Assembly: GCF_013184545.1 (NCBI RefSeq)
Contig: NZ_JAAOJA010000008.1
Location: 62,001 to 126,000 of the forward strand
Direction of reading: 5' to 3'
Length of the DNA stretch: 64,000 nucleotides
From: Pseudomonas tumuqii
Lineage (GTDB): Bacteria > Pseudomonadota > Gammaproteobacteria > Pseudomonadales > Pseudomonadaceae
Under the pieces are notes generated by a model, which was not told where the DNA came from, did not search any database, and saw nothing but the letters and a program-made list of their open reading frames with translations. Positions 9,401 to 17,708 of this stretch are shown here, one piece after another. A program made the translations under genes and the position numbers. Position 1 is the stretch's first letter. Each line of letters begins with the position of its first letter.

Positions 9401-12400
9401 CAAGGAGGCGAGCAGTTGCAGCTCCGCCAGCCAGGCCGGTTCCAGGCCCAGCTGGCGCGTCTCCCGGCTGGCCTCGCTGGCCGCATCGGCGAACGCCCAC
9501 TCCAGCGCGGACAGGGTGGCATAGCGCTCGGCGTGTTCGAGCAGGGACTGCCGCGAGCCGCCGGCCAGGGTCAGGAAGGCCAACTGCCGGTGTTCGCCGG
9601 GGTCGAGCACCAGGCGCACCTGCAGGGCCATCACCGGGTCGAGCGTCCAGCCGCTGTTGCCGCCCAGCCCGTGGAGCACGCCTTGCGGCTGGCGCTCATC
9701 GCCGTGACGGCCGAGGAAGCTCTGCCGGTCGCTGTCAAAACTCACCGCCGCCATGCGCGGGTCGTCGAGCACCAGGCGATGCAGGAGCAGCGGCGGCTTT
9801 TCCTCGGGATGGCGCGCACGCCGGGTAAACAGCAGGGCCTGCAGCTGCGGGAGATACTCGCTGCCGACGAACAACTTGCTGAACGCCGGGTGGCGTTCGT
9901 CGTCGAGCGGCGGCGCCAGTACCACTTCGCCATAGCTGGTCAGTTGCAGGGTGCGCGCTTGATCGCTCTCGTTGCTCAGGGTCAGGCGGCGGATTTCCAG
10001 GTCGTCGGCAGCGGCGACGGCGACTTCCATGCGCAGGCGGATGCCATGGTCGTAACGCTGGAATTCCGCCATATGTGGATGGAAGATCACCTGCTCATGC
10101 TCGGACAACACGCCGGTTGGCTGCCGGCCCGCCGACCACAGTGCCCCGCTCTGCTCGTCGCGCAGGTAGATCCACAGCCCCTGGCTGTCGCGAGTGGCAT
10201 CGCCATGCCAGCGCGTCAGCGCATGCTGATGCCAGCTCAGGCCGCCGCCACCGGCGGTGGATATCCAGCTGCACAGACGGCCGTTGCCGAGCACGTGAAC
10301 CTGGGGGAACAGCTCGGCGCCCTTGGGCAGCCAGGCCTGCGGCGGCGCCACCCGACTGCTGCTGGGCGGCGCTTGCCGTGCCTCGAACCGCGGGCTTTGC
10401 GCCGGCAGTTCCTGCGGGATGCGCTCATGCAGCAACAGCTCCATGATCCTGACCCGCGGCTCTTCACGAAAACGCCGCACCAGCACATCGGCACACAGCG
10501 CATTGTCCAAGGCGGCGAGAATCATGCCCTGGTGATGGGCCATGAACGCGCGCACGGCAGTGAATCGCCGGCCACTGGCAACCCGCTCGACGCTATAGTC
10601 CGCCGCTTCGTAGAGCCCGTAGCTGCCGACCAGGCCGAGGCGTTGCAACTCCAGCAGATTGTCCAGCGCGGCCGCCGGATTGACCGCCAGGGCCAGCGCC
10701 GTCGCGTAGGGCGCCACCACCAGATCGCGCGCCTGCTCGCGGCGCAGGCCCAACGCGGGCACCCCGAATGCCCGGTAACGGTAGCGGTGTTCGGGATCGC
10801 GCGAGGCGAAGGCCGATTCGGAGATGCCCCAGGGCACGCCCTTGTCGCGACCATGCTGGCGCTGTACCTCGACGGCGGCGCGTTCGCTCTGCCCGAGCAG
10901 CGAGCCGGCATGGCTGGGCAGCAGCAGCGGCGGCATCAGGTACTCGAACATCGAGCCATTCCAGGACAGCAAGGACAGCCCGCCGGCCATCTGCGCCAAG
11001 GGCCGGCCGAGGCTAAACCAGTGCTCCAGGGGCACATCGCCCTTCATGATGGCGAAATAGCTGGCCAGCCGCGCCTCGCTCGCCAGCAGGTCGTAATGGT
11101 GATTGTCGAGGCGGTCGGCACTGAGGTTGTAGCCAATGTGGAACAGCCGCGACTGCTCATCGTAGAGCGGCCGGAAATCCATGCCCAAGGCCATCGACTC
11201 GGCCCGCGCCGCGTCCTCCAGCAGATTCTGCCGCAGCAATTGCTGCGCCTGGCAGCCGGTCTCCAGCGCCAGCTTGAGTTCGCTCTGCCAGTGCGCGTCG
11301 GCCTCGTCCGTCGCGACGTAACTGGCCAGCAGGGCCTGGGCCTCGACGCCGGCGGTAGCGATTTCGCCCATGCTCAGGCTCGGCGGCAGGCAGGCGGCGA
11401 GTTGCTCCACCAGCTGCCGGCGCCCGGCCGGCGGAGATTCCAGCAGGCTCTGCCAGGGTTGCAGGCGCTCGCGGTCGCGGCGGATATCGAGCAGATGATG
11501 GTGGATGCGCTCGAGCCAGCTCTGGATCTCCTTGAGCTGCTGCACGCTCAGCCCCGGCTGACGGGGGATGGCCTGGGCCACTGCCGCACGCAACGCGCTT
11601 TCCTGCTCTTGCAGCGCGTCCAGGATCTGCCAGTCGCCACTGGCTCGCTGGCAATCGAGGGCGAAGGCGGCCAGGCGCTCCTGCACCTCGCCCTGCTCGA
11701 CCACGCGAAGGGCGTCGCGCAGCAACTCGAGCGCGTCCTCCAGACCCGCCCAGCGTTGCTCGCGCAACGCCGTACCGGCGGCGATTTCGCGGCAGCCTTG
11801 CTGCAGGGTCAACAGGCAGACCGCCAGGTTGCCGCTGTCGACGGTCGACACATAGCGCGGTTCCAGCGGGCTCAACAGGCGCGTGTCGTACCAGTTGAGC
11901 CAGTGGCCACGGTAGCGCTCGAGCTGCTGCAGGGTGTCCAGACCGCGCCGGATGCGGGCCGACAGGTCGCTGGCGCCGACATAGCCCAGATCCGCCGCGG
12001 CGAGGGTGGACAGAAACAGCATGCCGATATTGGTCGGCGAGGTGCGGTGGGCGATCTCGCTGTAGGGCTCTTCCTGATAGTTGTCCGGCGGCAGCCAGTG
12101 GTCGTCGGGGCCGACAAAGGTTTCGAAGAACAGCCAGGTACGGCGCGCCAGTTGCCGGAGGAAGGCGCGCTGGCTCTGATCCAGCTCGACCATTGCCGGC
12201 CGGCGCGGCTTGGCGATGCCCAGGGCGATTTCCGGGGCCAGCAGCCAGAGCAGCAACAAGGGCGCGGCCGGCAGCAAGGCGCCGGGATTGAACTGCATCA
12301 GCAAACCGCCCAGCAACACGGCAAAGGCCGGCGAAGCGCACATCTGCCGCCAGGCATAAGCGTGCGAATCGCGTGCGGCCAGGAGCCGCGCCTGGTGCGC

Positions 12401-14887
12401 GGCGGTGGTCCATTCGAGCAGGTGCTGGCGCGACACGCCGAGCCGCCACAGGGTGCGGCCCAGGGCATCGAGCGCAATCACGGCATCGTTGACCAGAAAT
12501 GCCAGGGCCAGAAACCAGCGCCCGGCATGGTCGCGCAACCCGCGCAGCATGCCCTTCACCGCGCCGCGCCGTCGACCGGCCGCGAGGCCGGTGACCAGTT
12601 CGGTGAACAGATAGCCCCCCGGTACGGCCACCGCCAGCAAGGTCCAGACCCAGGGCGAGCCGGGCAACCACAGCCAACCGGCCGTCACCAGGGCCACCAG
12701 TGACAGCGGGATCAGGCTGCGCCGCAGGTTGTCGATAATCTTCCAGCGGTCGAGCGGGCCCAGGCGATTGCTCAGCCTGGAGCCATCGCTGGCCGGCACC
12801 TGGCGCCACAACCAGGGCAGCAATTGCCAGTCGCCGCGCAGCCAGCGATGCTGCCGGCGGGCATAGTCGAGGTAGGAAGCGGGGAAACCCTCGTAGAGCA
12901 CGATGTCGCTGACCAGCCCGGCGCGGCCGTGGATGCCTTCGAACAGATCGTGGCTGACCAGGCTGTTTTCCGGGATGCGCCCTTCCAGGCTGCGCTGGAA
13001 AGGCGCGACCTCGTAGATGCCCTTGCCGACGAAGATGCCGGAGCCGAACAGATCCTGATAGACGTCGGAAACCGCCCGGGTATAGATATCGATGGCCGTG
13101 TCGCCGGTATACAGCCGCGCGAACAACGAGCGGTTGCCGCGTTCCGGGGCGATTTCCACCCGCGGCTGCAACACCGTGTAACCGCGCAGTACCTGGCCAC
13201 TGAGCGGGTCGAACTCGGCGCCATTGAGTGGATGGGCCAGGGTGCCGACCAGGCGCGCGACCGTCCCCGCGGGCAAGCCGGTATCGGCATCCACGGTCAC
13301 CACGAAGCGAATGCCGCGCAAGCCCGCAGGATCGCCCTCATGCAGGCTGAAGGCGCCCTCCTCGGCCCCCAACAGGTAGTGGTTGAACTGCTCGAGCTTG
13401 CCGCGCTTGCGTTCCCAGCCCATCCAGGAGCCCTCGCCCGGGTTGTACCGGCGCGCACGCTGCAGCAGGTGGAAAGGCCCGCCGTGACTGCCGGCATGGC
13501 GCAGGTTGAGCCGGCGAATGCCCTGCACCAGCAGCTGCTCCAGCTGCGCGTCGTGGGGCATGTGCTGCGCCGGCGCATCGGCATGATCGTTGAGCAGGAC
13601 GAAGCGCAGCAGCGGATCCGGGTTGGCCAGGTAGTGCATTTCCAGTTGTTCGAGCAGCTCCATGGCTTCGTCGCTGCTGCCCAGCAGTACCGGCACCACC
13701 ACGGCCGTGGCGCAGTTGTGGGCGATCGCCCTGCTGAAGTCGAGCTTGGGCAACACCCGTGGCGGCAGATTGCGGGTGACCAGCCAATGCACCAGGGTGA
13801 TGCTCAGCACCGAGGCCGGCAGCACGGCCAGCACGATGCCGAGCAGCCAGGTTGCCGGGCCCGCGCCGACCAGCGCCAGGTACCAGGCCGGCAGCAGCAA
13901 GGCGACGCCCCCGGCCAGGCCGAGCGCAGCGGCATAGACCTGGCCGGCATGGGCAAACAGCCAGCGCCGCCAGCCCGCCGCCAGGCTTGCTCGATAACCC
14001 AGGGCGCTCTCGCAGCGTTCGCGTCCCGGGCCGATCAGCCAGTAACCGACGTGCCCGCTGGCATCGGCCGGATTGCCAGCCAGGGCGTGTTGCAGCACCT
14101 GCTGGGCCACCTCGGGCTCGCTGCGCTGCGCGCCAGCGGCGAGCTCCTCCAGCGCCTTGCGGTAGCGGTCACGGGTGTCGAAGTCCATGTGCGGGTAGAC
14201 GCCCGCCGGATCGTCGCGCAGGACTTCTTCGACGCGGCTGCATTGCTCGAAGAAATCCTGCCAGGGGATCGCGGCGATGATGCCCAGATTGGCCAGGGCA
14301 CGCGCCACGCACTCGGTATCATCGAAGGTGGCCAACTCGACGCAGTGCCGGGTCGGTTCGAAGGGCGCCTGCAACTGCGGCAGCAGACGGCCGAATGCGC
14401 TGACCAGAATTTCCACGCAGGCCAGGCGCAGCATGGTCGGGAATGCCCACAGTTCGGCGATGGTCAAGGGTGCATCGGTCTGGTAGGTGCTGACGAACTG
14501 CACGGCACCGGGCAGCGACAACTGCAGGTGCGAGGCGTGCAGATAGCCCTGGGCAATGGCGAAAATCCGCGGAATGCCCTCCTCGCCCGGATTGGTCAGG
14601 CACGGCAGGCGCCGGTAGAACTCGCGCGGCAGGTCTTCGCCGATTTGCCGCGCCGCACGCTGCACCTGGTAATCGTTGTCCAGCAGCCACTCGGCGGCCT
14701 TGGCGACTTCCGCCGCCGGTTCGAGGCAAAGCTTCTGCGTGGCCTGCAGCCAAGCGTCCAGCTCATCGATATGCAGCCATACCGGCAAATCGCCGGGTTG
14801 GCCCGCGACCAGCAGATGGCGTTCGCGCAGCTGGCTGGCCACCACGTCGAGCAAGCCTTTTGGGGGATCGGATTGGGTCAGGTTCAC
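6479..14887 (-). CDS. ndvB: Cyclic beta-1,2-glucan synthase
   Basis: This 2802-aa inner-membrane enzyme makes and cyclises beta-1,2-glucan from UDP-glucose. It has membrane segments near residues 310-370, a GT84 glycosyltransferase region with VDADTG near residue 532 and HRWLRGDW near residue 684, and further membrane segments near 722-890. A glycoamylase-like domain occupies about 1280-1500. Two C-terminal GH94-like halves follow, with the catalytic-type GDWNDGMD near residue 2480. Length and order match the NdvB/Cgs family. The GTG start at 14887 overlaps the usp stop (GTGA), which indicates translational coupling. Periplasmic glucans act in osmoadaptation and biofilm tolerance. Very long antisense open frames exist here, but they are codon-bias shadows. 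Confidence 0.93.
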   Translation of the reverse strand: MNLTQSDPPKGLLDVVASQLRERHLLVAGQPGDLPVWLHIDELDAWLQATQKLCLEPAAEVAKAAEWLLDNDYQVQRAARQIGEDLPREFYRRLPCLTNPGEEGIPRIFAIAQGYLHASHLQLSLPGAVQFVSTYQTDAPLTIAELWAFPTMLRLACVEILVSAFGRLLPQLQAPFEPTRHCVELATFDDTECVARALANLGIIAAIPWQDFFEQCSRVEEVLRDDPAGVYPHMDFDTRDRYRKALEELAAGAQRSEPEVAQQVLQHALAGNPADASGHVGYWLIGPGRERCESALGYRASLAAGWRRWLFAHAGQVYAAALGLAGGVALLLPAWYLALVGAGPATWLLGIVLAVLPASVLSITLVHWLVTRNLPPRVLPKLDFSRAIAHNCATAVVVPVLLGSSDEAMELLEQLEMHYLANPDPLLRFVLLNDHADAPAQHMPHDAQLEQLLVQGIRRLNLRHAGSHGGPFHLLQRARRYNPGEGSWMGWERKRGKLEQFNHYLLGAEEGAFSLHEGDPAGLRGIRFVVTVDADTGLPAGTVARLVGTLAHPLNGAEFDPLSGQVLRGYTVLQPRVEIAPERGNRSLFARLYTGDTAIDIYTRAVSDVYQDLFGSGIFVGKGIYEVAPFQRSLEGRIPENSLVSHDLFEGIHGRAGLVSDIVLYEGFPASYLDYARRQHRWLRGDWQLLPWLWRQVPASDGSRLSNRLGPLDRWKIIDNLRRSLIPLSLVALVTAGWLWLPGSPWVWTLLAVAVPGGYLFTELVTGLAAGRRRGAVKGMLRGLRDHAGRWFLALAFLVNDAVIALDALGRTLWRLGVSRQHLLEWTTAAHQARLLAARDSHAYAWRQMCASPAFAVLLGGLLMQFNPGALLPAAPLLLLWLLAPEIALGIAKPRRPAMVELDQSQRAFLRQLARRTWLFFETFVGPDDHWLPPDNYQEEPYSEIAHRTSPTNIGMLFLSTLAAADLGYVGASDLSARIRRGLDTLQQLERYRGHWLNWYDTRLLSPLEPRYVSTVDSGNLAVCLLTLQQGCREIAAGTALREQRWAGLEDALELLRDALRVVEQGEVQERLAAFALDCQRASGDWQILDALQEQESALRAAVAQAIPRQPGLSVQQLKEIQSWLERIHHHLLDIRRDRERLQPWQSLLESPPAGRRQLVEQLAACLPPSLSMGEIATAGVEAQALLASYVATDEADAHWQSELKLALETGCQAQQLLRQNLLEDAARAESMALGMDFRPLYDEQSRLFHIGYNLSADRLDNHHYDLLASEARLASYFAIMKGDVPLEHWFSLGRPLAQMAGGLSLLSWNGSMFEYLMPPLLLPSHAGSLLGQSERAAVEVQRQHGRDKGVPWGISESAFASRDPEHRYRYRAFGVPALGLRREQARDLVVAPYATALALAVNPAAALDNLLELQRLGLVGSYGLYEAADYSVERVASGRRFTAVRAFMAHHQGMILAALDNALCADVLVRRFREEPRVRIMELLLHERIPQELPAQSPRFEARQAPPSSSRVAPPQAWLPKGAELFPQVHVLGNGRLCSWISTAGGGGLSWHQHALTRWHGDATRDSQGLWIYLRDEQSGALWSAGRQPTGVLSEHEQVIFHPHMAEFQRYDHGIRLRMEVAVAAADDLEIRRLTLSNESDQARTLQLTSYGEVVLAPPLDDERHPAFSKLFVGSEYLPQLQALLFTRRARHPEEKPPLLLHRLVLDDPRMAAVSFDSDRQSFLGRHGDERQPQGVLHGLGGNSGWTLDPVMALQVRLVLDPGEHRQLAFLTLAGGSRQSLLEHAERYATLSALEWAFADAASEASRETRQLGLEPAWLAELQLLASLLLHPHPTLRGAATTRLGNRLGQPRLWGMGISGDRPLLLLRTGHGEETGLLRTLVRGQRFWRRHGLHVDLLVLRLGASSYAEPLREQLHALLQEAGGQDELPRHSGGVHLLFADQLPADDLGLLESAARVVLDESAGTLAEQLQAAMLPRPLLPPFSGTGQTFANGDRPLPRPSDLRADNGVGGFSADGRDYLIHLEADQRTPAPWCNVLANQGFGSIVSEAGLGFSWALNSGENRLTPWNNDPLADCAGEALYLRDEETAAIWTTTPLPAGQGSACQIRHGAGYSSWRRHSQGLEQELLVFVAQEDPVKIVRLRLHNVSPRPRRITATYYAEWLLGALRSTARPHVVCEYESDSHALLARNPWNPEFAERVAFLGANHPPHSLTADRQDFLGLGGHPSRPAGLQRWALGGRIEPGDDPCAAFQVHLDIAAGATAEVVFLLGQGSDREQATALARHWQQEGQVEQALAQVTRHWDRLLGAVQVQTPDPAFDLLVNRWLLYQTLASRILARAGFYQAGGAIGYRDQLQDVLALLHADPQRARAHILACAAHQFEEGDVLHWWHPPQDRGVRSRCSDDLLWLPYVTSQYVEATGDRSILDEPLAFLQAPPLAADEHDRYARYLPGDQPYSLYEHCKRALQHGNTRGSHGLPLIGSGDWNDGMDRLGREGRGESVWLGWFAVATMKGFAGLAERQACFDEQIYWIKAAQALTRQINEVAWDGDWYLRALDDDGRPLGSHVDEECKIDSISQSWAVLSGGHATPRARHAVEQAAARLISEQHRLIRLLWPPFANTRREPGYIKAYPPGIRENGGQYSHAAAWLGMAFAELGDAEGAWRIFQLMNPIHQAASPERLARYRVEPYVLAADIASVAPHCGRGGWTWYSGSAAWTWRLAIESILGLRLREGRLAITPCLPPGWPGFSAQIQGEQGALRIVVAKITSTEAGWPRTTLNGQPLLEETVAFPRDGSTAEVRIWLY

Positions 14888-15903
14888 CGCGCCCTCGGCG
14901 AGGCAAAGCGCAACTCCAGCTGACCGCCGCCGTCATCCTGGAAGGCACGGAACGGCGGTTGCTGGCGCATGACCAGCATGGGTTGACGGATATGGCTCAT
15001 GAGGAAGCTGGTGACGCTGCCATAGGGCATATCCATACGTCCGCTGCAGCCGTGCGCGGACAGCACGACCAGATCCACGCTCTCCTGGGCGGCGATGCGC
15101 ACCAGGCTGCTGCGCACGTCAGCGCAGAGCACGCTGGCGCGCACCACCAGACCCTGTTCGCTGGCGCGGCTCTGCAGGCGCGCCAGGTACTGCTGGGCAA
15201 CCCGTTGATTGCGCCGCTGCAGCCGTTCGCTCAATTCGATGTCTGCGCTTTCGGCCGGCCCTACCTCGGTCAACGCGGTCGGTGGCACCACATGCACCAG
15301 CAGCAGTTCGGCATGCTGCGCCTTGGCCAGGTGCATGGCGAAGGGCAATACGCACTCGGCCTGGCAGGAACCGTCGAGCGGCACCAGCAGGCGCCGATAG
15401 CCGGTCGCGAGGATATCTTGCGCCGTACAGGGGACCAACAGCAGTGACCCCGGGGCATGATCGACCACTTCCTGCGCCGTATCGCCCAGGCCCCAATCTT
15501 CCGGCCGCCATTCGCCGTGGGTGCCCAGAACCGTCAGCTCGTTGGGGTGCCTTTGCGCCCACAGGCCGATCTGTTCGGCCGCCTGGCCCTCGACGACTTC
15601 GGCCTCGATGGGCGCACACAGGTGCCGATAGCGTTCGACCAGGGCTTCCACCCGATCGTAGGCCTCGCGCCGCCGAATCTCCCAGTCGAGCGGGTCCTGG
15701 CATTCCTCGCCGGTCGGGCGGGTGACGAATACCCGCAGCAAGAGCAGCGGAACTCCCAGGCTGTTGGCGAGCGCAATGGCATGCAGGATCACCTTGCTCA
15801 TGGGTTCACCCGAGCCGATGCAGGCCACCACCCGGGTAAAGCCCTTGGCAGGCGCCGTCTCGGCGTTGTGAGTCGATTCGGGGGTAACGTTGTCAGTGAT
15901 CAT
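14884..15903 (-). CDS. Tandem universal stress protein
   Basis: This 339-aa cytoplasmic protein has two UspA-like domains. The second carries a GCSGRMDMPYGSVT nucleotide-binding type motif near its end, close to the ATP-binding UspA consensus. The ATG at 15903 is chosen because GGAGG lies 11 bases before it; an in-frame GTG at 15957 has no ribosome site and sits too close to the Anr box. The stop overlaps the ndvB GTG by 4 bp, so usp and ndvB form one coupled operon. In pseudomonads several Usp proteins are Anr-induced and support anaerobic survival. The perfect Anr box 87 bp upstream fits this. Confidence 0.88.
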   Translation of the reverse strand: MITDNVTPESTHNAETAPAKGFTRVVACIGSGEPMSKVILHAIALANSLGVPLLLLRVFVTRPTGEECQDPLDWEIRRREAYDRVEALVERYRHLCAPIEAEVVEGQAAEQIGLWAQRHPNELTVLGTHGEWRPEDWGLGDTAQEVVDHAPGSLLLVPCTAQDILATGYRRLLVPLDGSCQAECVLPFAMHLAKAQHAELLLVHVVPPTALTEVGPAESADIELSERLQRRNQRVAQQYLARLQSRASEQGLVVRASVLCADVRSSLVRIAAQESVDLVVLSAHGCSGRMDMPYGSVTSFLMSHIRQPMLVMRQQPPFRAFQDDGGGQLELRFASPRAR

Positions 15904-15983
15904 CCGCAGGGTTTCCTCCGACTCCGAAAGGGACGCGTCCGAGAAACGAAGCTTCACCCTAATCAGCCGCGGTGGACGGCGGT

Positions 15984-15997
15984 TTGATGCAGATCAA
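15984..15997 (-). promoter_or_regulatory. Anr/FNR box, perfect match (usp-ndvB operon)
   Basis: TTGATGCAGATCAA matches the consensus fully. Its centre is 87 bp before the usp ATG at 15903, which places a -41.5-dependent start site near 15949. It lies in the 60-bp gap between the ACP stop and usp. Confidence 0.82.
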
Positions 15998-16017
15998 GTG
16001 CAGCGGCGGCCATGCCG

Positions 16018-16275
16018 TCAGGGCGACGAAGCGACCAGGCGCGGCTCCAGGTAGGCGATCAGGGCATCGAGGCTGTCCAGCTTGTGGTAGTCGGCCTCGG
16101 GGATATTCACCCCCAGGCGCCGGTGCAAGGCGCCGAGAAAGCGCAGCCAGTCCATTGAGTCGAGGTCGACCTCGTCGCGCAGCGGACGGTCGCCGCGCAA
16201 CGCCTCTGCTTCGAGTTCCGGCGCGATGTGTTGCAACTCGGCCAGGACCTGCTGGCGCAACTGTTGTCGATCCAT
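16018..16275 (-). CDS. Acyl carrier protein
   Basis: This 85-aa acidic four-helix protein has the phosphopantetheine attachment motif DSMDW, with the Ser at about residue 40. The ATG at 16275 is preferred because GAGGG lies 8 bases upstream; an ATG at 16281 is too close to it. It begins 12 bp after the E2 stop and is the last gene of the long minus-strand operon. It lies next to no fatty-acid synthesis genes, which suggests a dedicated carrier. Possible jobs are delivering octanoyl/lipoyl groups to E2 or accepting an acyl group from the acyl-CoA synthetase; both are inference. Confidence 0.85.
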   Translation of the reverse strand: MDRQQLRQQVLAELQHIAPELEAEALRGDRPLRDEVDLDSMDWLRFLGALHRRLGVNIPEADYHKLDSLDALIAYLEPRLVASSP

Positions 16276-16286
16276 TGTCATGTCCC

Positions 16287-17450
16287 TCAGAGGCTGTCCG
16301 GGCTTTGCAACAGGCGCCGCACTTCGCCGAGAAAGCGTGCGCCATAGTGACCGTCGCTGACCCGGTGATCGGCGGCCAGGCTGGCGACCACGCAGGGCAT
16401 CACGCAGAGCTGCCCCGCCTCCACCCAGGGTCGCTCGGCGATACGGCCGAAGCCGACCAGGGCCACCTGGGGCGGATAGATCACGCCGAACACGGCGTCC
16501 ACACCCTGATCGCCGAGCTGGGTGACAGTGAGGCTGGCATCGCTCAGTTCGGAGCTGCGCAGCGAGCCGCTGCGGGCGCGCTGAACCAGATCGGCGAGTT
16601 CGCCCATCAGCTGTTCCAGTGGTCTGCTGGCGACAGCGTGCAGCGCTGGCGCGATCAGGCCGCCCTGGCGCAGGGCAATGGCCACGCCGAGGTGAACGTC
16701 GGCGGCCGGCTGGAAGGCGTCCTCGCGCCAGAAGCCATTGAGCTGCGGGTACTCGCGCAGCGCCAGGGCCACCGCCTTGAGCAGCAGCACACTGGGCAAC
16801 AGGCGCTCCTCCGGGGTGCTGCGGGCATTGCGCGCCTGCAGCCAGGCCATGGCCGGGCCCAGGGCGATGGTTTCGCTGAGGTAGTAATGCGGGATCTCGC
16901 GCTTGGACCGGCTCATGGCCGCGGCGATGGCCTGGCGCATGGCGGCCTGGCGATCGGACGGGCCGCGATCGGTTGCTGGCGCCGGCGCCCGGCCGGCGGC
17001 TTCGACGTCTTCCAGGGTGACCACGCCATGCGGCCCGCTGCCCGTCAGCGCCGCCAGGTCGAGGCCCAGTTCGCCGGCACGCTTGCGTGCCGCCGGGGAA
17101 ACCCGTGGTCGGCTGGCTGGCGCCACGGCTTCGGACGGTATGCTCGGCGCCGGTGCAGCCTGCTCAACAGGTGACTTGGGCGGCACCTGGCGGCGCGCGC
17201 TGTCGGCGCTTTCCCCGGCTTGCAGCAAGCTGGCGATCGGTGTGCCCACCGGCACCTTGGCGCCGGGTTCGATCAGCAACTCGAAGACTTCGCCGTCTTG
17301 CCAGCACTCCACATCGACGGCGGCCTTGGCGGTATCGACCACGGCAATCACCTGGCCGCGCCTGACCGTATCGCCTGGCTTGATCCGCCATTCCAGCAGC
17401 GTGCCCTCGTCCATGTCGGCGCCAAGGGAGGGCAGTTTGAAATCGATCAT
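16287..17450 (-). CDS. 2-oxo acid dehydrogenase E2 (dihydrolipoyl acyltransferase)
   Basis: This 387-aa E2 has one N-terminal lipoyl domain (modified lysine in DTAKAAV near residue 42), a Pro/Ala-rich linker and a peripheral-subunit-binding domain (SPAARKRAGELGLDL). The C-terminal catalytic acyltransferase carries ADHRVSDG. The ATG at 17450 has AGGAG just upstream. The single lipoyl domain is like acetoin or branched-chain E2 rather than the multi-lipoyl pseudomonad pyruvate E2. It is separated from the E1beta stop by 258 bp of REP and AT-rich repeat, unlike the tight junctions elsewhere in the operon. Substrate could be pyruvate, acetoin or another 2-oxo acid. No E3 gene is adjacent. Confidence 0.9.
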   Translation of the reverse strand: MIDFKLPSLGADMDEGTLLEWRIKPGDTVRRGQVIAVVDTAKAAVDVECWQDGEVFELLIEPGAKVPVGTPIASLLQAGESADSARRQVPPKSPVEQAAPAPSIPSEAVAPASRPRVSPAARKRAGELGLDLAALTGSGPHGVVTLEDVEAAGRAPAPATDRGPSDRQAAMRQAIAAAMSRSKREIPHYYLSETIALGPAMAWLQARNARSTPEERLLPSVLLLKAVALALREYPQLNGFWREDAFQPAADVHLGVAIALRQGGLIAPALHAVASRPLEQLMGELADLVQRARSGSLRSSELSDASLTVTQLGDQGVDAVFGVIYPPQVALVGFGRIAERPWVEAGQLCVMPCVVASLAADHRVSDGHYGARFLGEVRRLLQSPDSL

Positions 17451-17477
17451 GCGTCGCTCCTGTCGAATCGATTCGGG

Positions 17478-17516
17478 GCGGGCCATGCCCACGAAGCTTT
17501 CGCGGGCATGGCCCGC
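17478..17516. repeat. REP hairpin upstream of E2
   Basis: A perfect 13-bp inverted repeat (arms 17478-17490 and 17504-17516, core GGGCATGGCCCGC) forms a stem. The same REP core occurs in the hairpin at 32333-32388. Confidence 0.8.
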
Positions 17517-17698
17517 TCTCATCAAACCAAAAATAAATCGTTGTTTTATAAGTAGAAATTAAATAAAAACATGAGCCCTGTAGGAGCCAGCTTGCTGGCG
17601 ATATTTGCAGATCAAAAGCATCGCCAGCAAGCTGGCTCCTACAGTTTGCTGCGCGACAGCGCGGCGTCGAAGACGGCGAGAGAACTCCTACAAACCTT
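17517..17698. repeat. Compound repeat A: AT-rich block + REPIN + 25-bp repeat
   Basis: Three parts occur in order. First is an AT-rich block (17517-17570). Next is a REPIN with perfect 24-bp arms (17579-17602 and 17620-17643). Last is a 25-bp sequence (17642-17666) identical to one at 32420-32444, followed by CTCCTACAA. The same order recurs at 32272-32495. It sits inside the E1beta-E2 gap and may reduce or uncouple expression of E2 and ACP. Confidence 0.82.
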
Positions 17699-17708
17699 TG
17701 CCGGCTGG

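Noticed and set aside
6440..12703. Very long antisense open frames (836 and 1188 codons) opposite ndvB
   Set aside because: They arise from high-GC codon bias of ndvB, show low-complexity Arg/Ala/Gln composition and no family motifs.
15904..15957. Longer GTG start of the usp gene
   Set aside because: No ribosome site; the ATG at 15903 has GGAGG and correct spacing to the Anr box.
17517..17698. CRISPR array or integron site
   Set aside because: The repeats are hairpins (REPIN) with different internal sequence and do not form a regular spacer array.
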